Assembly: GCA_036496385.1 (NCBI GenBank)
Contig: DASXLD010000020.1
Coordinates: 1 to 64,000, forward strand
Direction of reading: 5' to 3'
From: Schlegelella_A sp036496385
GTDB lineage: Bacteria; Pseudomonadota; Gammaproteobacteria; Burkholderiales; Burkholderiaceae_C
Length of the DNA stretch: 64,000 nt
The position numbers and the translations under genes are program-made. Each line of letters starts with the position of its first letter. Within the stretch, counting starts at the first letter, position 1. The notes beneath the pieces were generated by a model that ran no database searches, had not been told where the DNA came from, and was given only the letters and a program-made list of their open reading frames with translations. This document shows positions 45,234-52,964 of the stretch, in pieces.

Positions 45234-46133
45234 ATGAAGGTCCTGCTCGTCACCCAGCCGATGCCGGCGGCGCCGTTCATCGATGCGATCCGCAGCCGGG
45301 CGCCGACGATCGCGCTGCTCGAATACCGCTCGGCGCTGAGCGATGGCGATCTCGCCGACGTCGACGTCGTCCTCGGCTGGCAGATGCCGAGCGGCCTGCC
45401 GTCGCGATTGCCGCGGCTGCGCTGGGTCTGCTCGGTCGCCGCCGGCGTCGACAAGCTCCTCGCGCCCGACCTCGCGGCCGATGTGCGCGTCTCGCGCATC
45501 GTCGATCGCGAGCAGGCCTCGGGGATGGCGCAGTTCGTGGTCGCGATGGCGCTGCGCCGCGCGCGCGACCTCGAGCGCTACGACGTGCAGCAGCGCGAGC
45601 GCGCCTGGCTGCGCCAGCCGACGCCGATGGCGCGGCATCGCGTCGGCGTTCTCGGCACCGGCGCGACCGGCAGCGAGATCGCCGACTGGCTCGAGCGCTG
45701 CGGCCTCGTCGTGCGCGGCTGGAACCGGCGCTCTCCCGAAAGCCTGCACGGGCTGCTCGCGCGAAGCGAGATCGTCGTCTGCGCGCTGCCGCTGACGGCC
45801 GCGACCGAGGGCATCCTCGATGCCGCGGCCTTCGCGGCGATGCCGCGCGGCGCCTATCTCATCAACGTCGCCCGCGGCGCGCACGTCGTCGAGACCGATC
45901 TGATCGCAGCGGTTCGCTCCGGCCACCTGAGCGGCGCAGCCCTCGACGTCCAGCGTCGCGAGCCACTGCCCGCTGACGACCCGCTGTGGACGGTGCCCGG
46001 CATCACGATCACGCCGCACATCGCTGCCCAGCCGTCGACCGCGACGATCGCCGACCAGTTCGTCGTCAGCGCTGATGCGCTCGTCCACGGCAAGCCCCTG
46101 CCGAACGAAGTCGACCGCTCGCGCGGCTATTGA
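45234..46133 (+). CDS. ghrA: Glyoxylate/hydroxypyruvate reductase A
   Basis: A 299-residue D-2-hydroxyacid dehydrogenase of the GhrA type, reducing glyoxylate and hydroxypyruvate with NADPH. RWVCSVAAGVDKLL near residue 62 matches the substrate region. The Rossmann motif is VLGTGATGSEIADWL near 138. The catalytic Arg is in INVARGAHVV near 213, Glu in DVQRREPLP near 240, and His in TPHIAAQP near 260. All three are intact, unlike the paralogue at 51987-52964. Confidence 0.92.
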   Translation: MKVLLVTQPMPAAPFIDAIRSRAPTIALLEYRSALSDGDLADVDVVLGWQMPSGLPSRLPRLRWVCSVAAGVDKLLAPDLAADVRVSRIVDREQASGMAQFVVAMALRRARDLERYDVQQRERAWLRQPTPMARHRVGVLGTGATGSEIADWLERCGLVVRGWNRRSPESLHGLLARSEIVVCALPLTAATEGILDAAAFAAMPRGAYLINVARGAHVVETDLIAAVRSGHLSGAALDVQRREPLPADDPLWTVPGITITPHIAAQPSTATIADQFVVSADALVHGKPLPNEVDRSRGY

Positions 46134-46156
46134 AGTCGCGGCGAAGCCGGCTTCGA

Positions 46157-47257
46157 TCACACTCCTCTCGGGCGGCTCAAGGTCGACATCCGGTCGACCG
46201 CGTGCACCGTCGTCTCCAGGGTCTGCGTGTCGCGGCGGATCTTGAGGACGACCTCGCGCTCGGGCGGCGCGTCGCGCCAGAGCGCCCGGTAGAAGCCGGC
46301 GAGGTCGACGACGCGCGTTCCATCGACGGCGAGGATGACATCGCCGCGCTGCAGGCCGGCCGACTCCGAGGGGCCGTCGGGCGCGAGCCGGACGACGTGA
46401 ACGGCGCCGCCGATCTCGACGCAGTTCAGCCCGAGCCACGCGCGAACGCTGCTGCGCGCACTGCCGCTCGCCTTGAGCTCGTCGAGGATCGGCTTCAGCA
46501 GGTCGACCGGAACGAACATGTTGCCGCGCAGCGGTGCGCCGGTGCCGGCTGCGTTGCCGACCAGGAGCGAACCGACGCCGACGAGCTCACCCTCGACATT
46601 GAAGAGGCCGGCGCCGCTGTGGTCGGTGCGCGCGGGTGCAGTGAAGATGGCGCCTTCGATGTGATATTCCCAGTAACCGGAGAACGGCCGCCGCGAGACC
46701 ATGCGCGCGATGCTGAGGTCGCGATCGTCGCCGCCGCTGGCGACGACGAGCGGCTCGTCGGCAGAGATCCTGGCCGAGACGCCGAGCGACGCCGGCTCGA
46801 CGCCGAGCGGAGCGAGCGCCTGCACGAGGCCGAACCCGGACGCGACGTCGTAGGCAACGACGCGCGCCGGCACCCGGCGGCCGCTGGCGGCGACGAGGTC
46901 GACGTGGTCGGCCTCGAGGATCAGGTAGCCGATCGTGAGCACCAGGCCGTCGCTGCCGATGAGGACGCCGGAGCCCTGGCGCTCGCGTCCCAGCGTCGCG
47001 ATCGAGCGCGCGTCCTCGAGCGCGATCGCCTCGATGCCGACCACCGCGCCGCTGGCGCGCGCCAGCGCCGCCTTGTGCGTCTCGAGCCTGGCGATCAGGA
47101 CATGGGCTTCATCGGCGGTCGGTCCGATCACGTCGGCCGCGCGTGCGGCCGTGCCGACCAGCAACATCGCCGCCAGCACCCCGGCAAATCCTCGTCGAAC
47201 GCTGCGGCCGAAGGGTCCGGGTGCGGGGCTGGGGCGGAATGGCTGGACGCGGTTCAT
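46157..47257 (-). CDS. HtrA-like protease domain with PDZ, predicted non-catalytic
   Basis: A 366-residue periplasmic protein. A signal peptide (about residues 15-37, ending ARA) precedes a trypsin-like domain (GSGVLIGSDGLVLTIGYL near 95) and a C-terminal PDZ domain (GLNCVEIGGAVHVVRLAPDGPSESAGLQRGDVILAVDG). The segment that normally holds the catalytic His (TNAHVV) reads TIGYLI here. The catalytic Asp position (usually D.TDLA) reads VASGFGL. The Ser loop is DHSGAGLFN. With His and Asp absent it is unlikely to be a protease and may be a chaperone or regulator. It lies 83 bases downstream of the rhomboid gene. Confidence 0.85.
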   Translation of the reverse strand: MNRVQPFRPSPAPGPFGRSVRRGFAGVLAAMLLVGTAARAADVIGPTADEAHVLIARLETHKAALARASGAVVGIEAIALEDARSIATLGRERQGSGVLIGSDGLVLTIGYLILEADHVDLVAASGRRVPARVVAYDVASGFGLVQALAPLGVEPASLGVSARISADEPLVVASGGDDRDLSIARMVSRRPFSGYWEYHIEGAIFTAPARTDHSGAGLFNVEGELVGVGSLLVGNAAGTGAPLRGNMFVPVDLLKPILDELKASGSARSSVRAWLGLNCVEIGGAVHVVRLAPDGPSESAGLQRGDVILAVDGTRVVDLAGFYRALWRDAPPEREVVLKIRRDTQTLETTVHAVDRMSTLSRPRGV

Positions 47258-47340
47258 GCGGCCTCCTGATGCCGATGCATCAGCATGAGCGCTTGCAGAT
47301 AGCGTGCCCGCGTCAGGGGCAAATTGCCGACGACCGGCGG

Positions 47341-47928
47341 TCAGCGGCGGCCGAACGGCGCCTGGCCGCGCCAATAACGCAGCATCAGCAGGCCGCCGAG
47401 CATGCCGCCGAGGTGCGCGAAGTGGGCGACGCCCGAGTTCAGGACGTAGACGCCCTGATAGAGCTCGAGGACGCCGTACAGCGCGACCAGCCATTTCGCC
47501 TTCATCGGAATGACGAAGAAGAGCAGGATGGTGCGGTTCGGGAACAGCATCGCGAACGCGAGCAGCAGGCCGAACAGGCCGCCAGAGGCGCCGATCGTCG
47601 GCGCCATCGCGCCGAGCAGCCAATCGACGACCAGCTGCGTCAACCCGGCAGCGATCACGCTCGCGGTGTAGAACTGGAGGAAACGCTTCTGGCCCCATAC
47701 GTGCTCGAGCTCGCTGCCGAACATCCACAGGCCGAGCATGTTGAAGAACAAGTGGTTGAAGTTGCCGTGCAGGAACGAGTAGCTGACGATCTGCCACGGC
47801 CAGAAGCCGTGGTTGACTGGCCAGAGCGCAAACGGTCCGAGCAAACCGGGGTCGACCAGCTCACCGAGAAAGAAAATCGCCACGTTGGCGAGCAGCAGTG
47901 CCTGAGTGACGGGGAGAAGCGGGGGCAT
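47341..47928 (-). CDS. Rhomboid family intramembrane serine protease
   Basis: A 195-residue six-helix membrane protease. The catalytic Ser is in GASGGLFGLLLAF near residue 106 and the catalytic His in VAHFAHLGGMLGG near 170. The conserved HxxxN-type motif (LHGNFNHLFFN) lies near 60. It cleaves membrane-spanning substrates within the lipid bilayer. The start at 47928 (MPPLLPVTQ) is where family similarity begins. It diverges from tRNA-Leu. Confidence 0.92.
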   Translation of the reverse strand: MPPLLPVTQALLLANVAIFFLGELVDPGLLGPFALWPVNHGFWPWQIVSYSFLHGNFNHLFFNMLGLWMFGSELEHVWGQKRFLQFYTASVIAAGLTQLVVDWLLGAMAPTIGASGGLFGLLLAFAMLFPNRTILLFFVIPMKAKWLVALYGVLELYQGVYVLNSGVAHFAHLGGMLGGLLMLRYWRGQAPFGRR

Positions 47929-47951
47929 GCGGAGGCGTTCTCGAGTCGCGC

Positions 47952-47979
47952 GTGACGGCGAGTCTAGGGCCTGTATGGC
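47952..47979 (+). promoter_or_regulatory. Possible promoter of tRNA-Leu
   Basis: GTGACG (47952-47957) and TATGGC (47974-47979) are separated by 16 bases, each matching four of six consensus positions. Transcription would begin about 20 bases before the tRNA. Weak evidence. Confidence 0.3.
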
Positions 47980-48004
47980 AAACTGCCTCCCGCGTGCGTG
48001 CACC

Positions 48005-48089
48005 GCCTCGGTGGCGAAATTGGTAGACGCGCGGGACTCAAAATCCCGTTCCGCGAGGAGTGTCGGTTCGATTCCGACCCGAGGCACCA
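48005..48089 (+). tRNA. tRNA-Leu (anticodon CAA)
   Basis: An 85-base cloverleaf including an encoded CCA. The acceptor stem GCCTCGG pairs with CCGAGGC. The D arm contains TGGTAGACGC. The anticodon loop is CTCAAAA, giving anticodon CAA for UUG codons. There is a long variable arm typical of class II tRNAs and a TTCGATTCC T loop. It lies between the divergent rhomboid gene and cysM. Confidence 0.97.
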
Positions 48090-48141
48090 ACTTTGGCACT
48101 GTGCCTGCACGCTGCGTGCGAACTGGCGAGAATCGGCATCG

Positions 48142-49074
48142 ATGAGCGACCCTGCCATGAGCGCCGAGGCGCCGCGCTACCCGACCATCGAGGACGTGAT
48201 CGGCGCCACCCCGATGGTGCGTCTCGTGCGCATACCGGGGGAGGCGAACGCGGTGCGCGGCAACGTCATCCTCGGCAAGCTCGAAGGCAACAACCCCGCC
48301 GGCTCGGTCAAGGACCGGCCGGCGATCAGCATGATCCGTCGCGCCGAGGAGCGCGGCACGATCAAGCCAGGCGACACGCTGATCGAGGCGACGTCGGGCA
48401 ACACCGGGATCGCCCTGGCGATGGCGGCCGCGATTCGCGGCTATCGCATGCTGCTCGTCATGCCGGAAGACCTGAGCGTCGAGCGGGCGCAGACGATGAA
48501 GGCGTTCGGTGCCGAGCTCATCCTGACGCCGCGCTCCGGAGGCATGGAGTACGCGCGCGACCTCGCGTCGCAGATGGAGCGCGACGGCAAGGGCCGCGTC
48601 CTCGACCAGTTCGCCAACCCCGACAACCCGCGCATCCACTACGAGACGACAGGGCCCGAGATCTGGCGCGACACCGGCGGCCGGATCACGCACTTCGTGA
48701 GCGCGATGGGAACGACCGGAACGGTCACCGGCGTCTCGCGCTTCCTGAGGGAGAACAAGCCAGAGGTGCGCATCGTCGGCGCGCAACCGAGCGAGGGCTC
48801 GCGCATTCCGGGCATCCGCAAGTGGCCCGAGGAATACATGCCGAAGATCTTCGATCCGAAGGCCGTCGACGAGCTCGTCCTCGTCAGCCAGCCCGACGCC
48901 GAGGAGATGACTCGCCGCCTGGCGCGCGAGGAGGGCATCTTCGCCGGCATCTCGGCCGCCGGCGCGTGCTGGGTCGCGCTGCAGATCGCGGCCAGGGTCG
49001 AACGCGCCACTATCGTCTTCGTCGTCTGCGATCGCGGCGACCGCTACCTCTCGACCGGCGTCTTCCCGGCGTGA
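48142..49074 (+). CDS. cysM: Cysteine synthase B (O-acetylserine sulfhydrylase)
   Basis: A 310-residue PLP enzyme that makes cysteine from O-acetylserine with sulfide or thiosulfate. The PLP lysine is in NPAGSVKDRP near residue 47, and the substrate loop is EATSGNTGIALAMAA near 78. MGTTGTVTGVSRFLRE near 180 binds the PLP phosphate. The C-terminus ends DRGDRYLSTGVF, typical of CysM rather than CysK. Its stop overlaps the GTG of the nudix gene. The tusA gene further down suggests a sulfur-related unit. Confidence 0.94.
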   Translation: MSDPAMSAEAPRYPTIEDVIGATPMVRLVRIPGEANAVRGNVILGKLEGNNPAGSVKDRPAISMIRRAEERGTIKPGDTLIEATSGNTGIALAMAAAIRGYRMLLVMPEDLSVERAQTMKAFGAELILTPRSGGMEYARDLASQMERDGKGRVLDQFANPDNPRIHYETTGPEIWRDTGGRITHFVSAMGTTGTVTGVSRFLRENKPEVRIVGAQPSEGSRIPGIRKWPEEYMPKIFDPKAVDELVLVSQPDAEEMTRRLAREEGIFAGISAAGACWVALQIAARVERATIVFVVCDRGDRYLSTGVFPA

Positions 49075-49634
49075 ACGTCGACGCCAGGTTCTGCCTCGTC
49101 TGCGGCACGGCGCTGCAGTCGATCGCGCTGCTCGAGGACGGCGGCACGACGACCCGGCTGCGCTGCCCGGCCTGCGGCTGGACGCACTGGAACAACCCGA
49201 CGCCGGTGCTTGCGGCGGTGATCGAGCTGGTCGATCGCGACGGCCAGGTCCTGCTCGCGAGAAACGCCGCTTGGCCGGGCAAGTTCTTCGGCCTCATCAC
49301 CGGCTTCATGGAAGCGGGCGAGACGCCCGAGGACGGCATCCGCCGCGAAGTCGCCGAGGAGACGTCGCTCACGGTCGACTCGCTCGCGCTCATCGGCGTC
49401 TACGAGTTCCTGCGCATGAACCAGGTGATCATTGCCTACCATGCGGCGGCGCGCGGCGAGATCGTTCTCTCGCCCGAGCTCGTCGACTATCGGCTGTTCG
49501 CGCCCGAGCGCGTCAACTGCTGGCCGGCGGGAACCGGGCGCGCGATGGCCGACTGGCTACGCTCGCGCGGCATCGAGCCGCGCTGGATGGAGTTGCCGCC
49601 CGGCAAGCGGGCGACCGAGGTGGACACGGAATGA
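49071..49634 (+). CDS. NUDIX hydrolase with zinc-ribbon N-terminus
   Basis: A 187-residue protein. Two CxxC pairs (FCLVCGT and RCPACGW, about 20 residues apart) form a zinc ribbon, as in NudC-type NAD(H) pyrophosphatases. The nudix box is GFMEAGETPEDGIRREVAEE near residues 84-103; the usual Gly after EE is Ser (EETSL). The substrate is not fixed by sequence. It overlaps cysM and tusA by 4 bases on each side. Confidence 0.88.
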   Translation: MNVDARFCLVCGTALQSIALLEDGGTTTRLRCPACGWTHWNNPTPVLAAVIELVDRDGQVLLARNAAWPGKFFGLITGFMEAGETPEDGIRREVAEETSLTVDSLALIGVYEFLRMNQVIIAYHAAARGEIVLSPELVDYRLFAPERVNCWPAGTGRAMADWLRSRGIEPRWMELPPGKRATEVDTE

Positions 49635-49864
49635 CGATCTTTGCGAACAAGGAAATCGATACCCGCGGGTTGAACTGCCCGCTGCCGATTCTGAAGGCGA
49701 AGAAGGCGCTCGCCGACATGGCGAGCGGCGACGTTCTCAAGGTCGTCGCGACCGATCCCGGGTCGGTCCGCGACTTCCAGGCGTTCGCGCGCCAGACGGG
49801 CAACGAGCTCCTCGAGCAGACGAGCGCGAACGAGGAGTTCACCCACTACCTGCGGCGCCGGTAG
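49631..49864 (+). CDS. tusA: Sulfurtransferase TusA family protein
   Basis: A 77-residue protein with the CPxP active-site motif in DTRGLNCPLPILKAKKAL near residues 11-28, which carries persulfide for tRNA thiolation or molybdenum-cofactor synthesis. GDVLKVVATDPGSVRDFQAF is the conserved second half. It overlaps the nudix stop and, at its 3' end, the convergent S41 gene by 19 bases. Coupling with cysM fits a role in moving sulfur. Confidence 0.94.
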   Translation: MTIFANKEIDTRGLNCPLPILKAKKALADMASGDVLKVVATDPGSVRDFQAFARQTGNELLEQTSANEEFTHYLRRR

Positions 49865-50958
49865 GTTCGCGCAGCCGCCTCGAACTCGAGGATCCGGCGA
49901 ACCGTTTCGATCTCGGCATCGAACGCCGCCTCGTTCGCCGGTGGCGGCAGGAACTGGTCCGGCGCGATGCCCGCAGCGTCGACCGGGAACAGCGGCAGCC
50001 GCAGGGAACGCGAAGTCGCGTAGAAGAGCCGTCGCCTTCCCGAGGGCAGGTCGTGCGGCCGCAGATTCGAATAGTCGAGCGACCCGTAGGTCGGGCGTCC
50101 AAACGTCTTGACCTTGAAGCTCTGGCGCACGGCGAGGACGAATTCCTCGCACGAGCTGCCGCAGGCGTGGTCGATCAGGACGGCGATCCGCCGCGGGTTC
50201 TCGAGCACGTGCTCGGGCGTCTCGACGTCGACCGCGCGCTCGCTGTCGGGCAGCACGTAAGTACCCGCGGGCGCGGCCCGCATGGCCTCGATCACGGGGG
50301 TCATGAACTTGCGGCAGGCTTCGGTCGACGTTGCCGGCAGCTTGCAGACGGCCTGGCTCGCCGCGATGTTGTCGGCAGTGGCCAAGAACTCGGCGCCGAT
50401 CGTGCGGGTGATGTTGGCGGCGAACAGCGGCAGCAGCGGCGCGTACGATGCGTCGGATCCGCCGCCGTTGCGGCGCACGTCGACGATCAGGTACGGCCTT
50501 GAAACGATCTCCTGGCGATGCTCGGCAACGAGCGTGTCGATCAAGCTCGCGTAGCGGTCGCCGAAGGTCGGCAGTGTGAGCAATGCGGTGTTCGTGCCCA
50601 GCACCCGAAAGCGTGGTGCCATCGGGTCGCTCATCGTGGGTGGTTCGAAGGCGTCGGCACCGCCCGGCCGGATCGGCGCGATCGCGAGGTGGCCATGGCG
50701 AAAGGCGCGCAGATAGGTGCGCAGCGCCTCGGCACAGTCGTCGTCTCCGGTCGCCTCGCGGGCCAACGCCCGAGCGTGCTCGAACGCCTTGCCCAGGACG
50801 TCTTGCAAGCGAACCGCGTTGTCGCGCGCGCCCGCGTCGTTGGTCACCAGAAAGTCGGGTAGCGCATCGAGGTCGGCGAGGCAGGCATCGCCGATGTCGT
50901 TCGCACGCGCGTCCAGCAGCAGCGTCGTCAACAGGACGAGAACGAGGAATCGCATCAT
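49846..50958 (-). CDS. S41-family (tail-specific-type) peptidase
   Basis: A 370-residue protein with a signal peptide (FLVLVLLTTLLLDARA). The S41 core includes LIVDVRRNGGGSD near residue 155 and the nucleophile region DHACGSSCEEFVLAV near 263. No PDZ domain is seen. The Lys expected in the GekTxGK motif of C-terminal processing proteases is not clear (GRPTYGSLDY), so the triad may differ. It lies 89 bases downstream of galU on the same strand. Confidence 0.78.
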   Translation of the reverse strand: MMRFLVLVLLTTLLLDARANDIGDACLADLDALPDFLVTNDAGARDNAVRLQDVLGKAFEHARALAREATGDDDCAEALRTYLRAFRHGHLAIAPIRPGGADAFEPPTMSDPMAPRFRVLGTNTALLTLPTFGDRYASLIDTLVAEHRQEIVSRPYLIVDVRRNGGGSDASYAPLLPLFAANITRTIGAEFLATADNIAASQAVCKLPATSTEACRKFMTPVIEAMRAAPAGTYVLPDSERAVDVETPEHVLENPRRIAVLIDHACGSSCEEFVLAVRQSFKVKTFGRPTYGSLDYSNLRPHDLPSGRRRLFYATSRSLRLPLFPVDAAGIAPDQFLPPPANEAAFDAEIETVRRILEFEAAARTYRRRR

Positions 50959-51047
50959 CCGATTCTGCCGCGCGTCGCCGAATCGACGTGCCGCGTCCGT
51001 CTGACCGACGAATCCCGACCGCGCCTCTCGTGCGCTTGCGGGCGCGC

Positions 51048-51914
<867 letters not shown>

Positions 51915-51986
51915 CTACATACAATGCCTGGGGTGCCGGATTCTGGCACCTCGACGGTCGCCTCAGCGGGGAAAGGATTAGCGTCG

Positions 51987-52964
51987 GTGGACCTGCTCGT
52001 CATCGATCCGATCGACGCCGAAGTCATGCGCTGGCTGGCGTCGCGCCACCGCCTCCAGTTCGCTCCCGAGCTCGCCTTCTCGCCCCGCGAGTTGCGCCGC
52101 GCGCTCTACAACGTGCGCGCCGCGATCATTCCGTCGTCGGTCGGCATCGATGCCGAGACGCTCGATTTCGCGCCGGTGCTGAGGGCCGTCGGCCGCGTCA
52201 GCGCGGGCTCGGAGAACATCGATCTGGCGGCGTGCGAGCGGCGCCGGGTCGAAGTCGTCCGCAGCCTCACCGCGAGCGCGCGCGCCGAAGCCGAGTTCGT
52301 CATCGGCGCGATGTTGTCGCTGCTCAGGCGTGTCCCCGTGCGCGGGCCCGACGGCTCGGTCGCCGGCCGCGAGCTCGGCGGCACGACGGTCGGCCTGGTC
52401 GGCATGCCGCCATCGGCGCGGACGATCGCCCAGCTCCTCGCCGCGTTCGGCGTCCAGATCCTCGGCTACGACCCGGCCCTGCACGCCACCGATCCGTCGT
52501 GGACCGACTGGCACGTCGCGCCGGCGGGGCTGCGCGAGATGGTCGAGCGCGCCGACGTCCTCTGCGTCCAGCTCGACTATTTCAGCCGCTATAACGGCCT
52601 GCTCGGCGACCGCTTCCTTCGCCACAGCAAGCCGAACCAGGTGATCGTCAGCACCGCGCACTCGCGCCTGTTCGACGAGGCTGCGCTGGCGACCGCATTG
52701 AAGAGCGGCCGCGTCGCGGCGGCGTGGCTCGACAGCGTCGAGCCTGGCGCGCTCGACCCGCACCGCCCGCTGGCCGGCATCGAGACGCTGCAGGTGACGC
52801 CGCGCGTCGCCTCGACAACGCGCGAGTCGCGCCAGCGCAGCGCCTGGGCGGTGGCGCGCCGGATCGACGAGCTGCTCGAAGCGCCGGCGTCGGTGCCGGC
52901 CGACTTCAGCTCGACGATCCCAGGCGCGCTCGCTGATCTCGAAGCCGATTCAATGTCACCGTGA
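51987..52964 (+). CDS. D-2-hydroxyacid dehydrogenase-like protein with lost catalytic residues
   Basis: A 325-residue protein with the fold of D-isomer-specific 2-hydroxyacid dehydrogenases. The substrate loop VGRVSAGSENIDLAA keeps the catalytic Arg near residue 72. The dinucleotide motif is degenerate (VGLVGMPPSARTIA instead of GxGxxG). The segment that normally reads TPHxA for the catalytic His is TPRVAST. It is probably not an active dehydrogenase. GTG at 51987 follows a purine-rich site (GGGGAAAGGA); an ATG at 51924 is also open but lies within a TACAAT box that could be a -10. Its 3' end overlaps valS by 59 bases. Confidence 0.8.
   Translation: MDLLVIDPIDAEVMRWLASRHRLQFAPELAFSPRELRRALYNVRAAIIPSSVGIDAETLDFAPVLRAVGRVSAGSENIDLAACERRRVEVVRSLTASARAEAEFVIGAMLSLLRRVPVRGPDGSVAGRELGGTTVGLVGMPPSARTIAQLLAAFGVQILGYDPALHATDPSWTDWHVAPAGLREMVERADVLCVQLDYFSRYNGLLGDRFLRHSKPNQVIVSTAHSRLFDEAALATALKSGRVAAAWLDSVEPGALDPHRPLAGIETLQVTPRVASTTRESRQRSAWAVARRIDELLEAPASVPADFSSTIPGALADLEADSMSP

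Noticed and set aside
48005..48089. tRNA-Leu as an integration site for a mobile element
   Set aside because: No duplicated tRNA 3' end, integrase gene or composition change was seen nearby.
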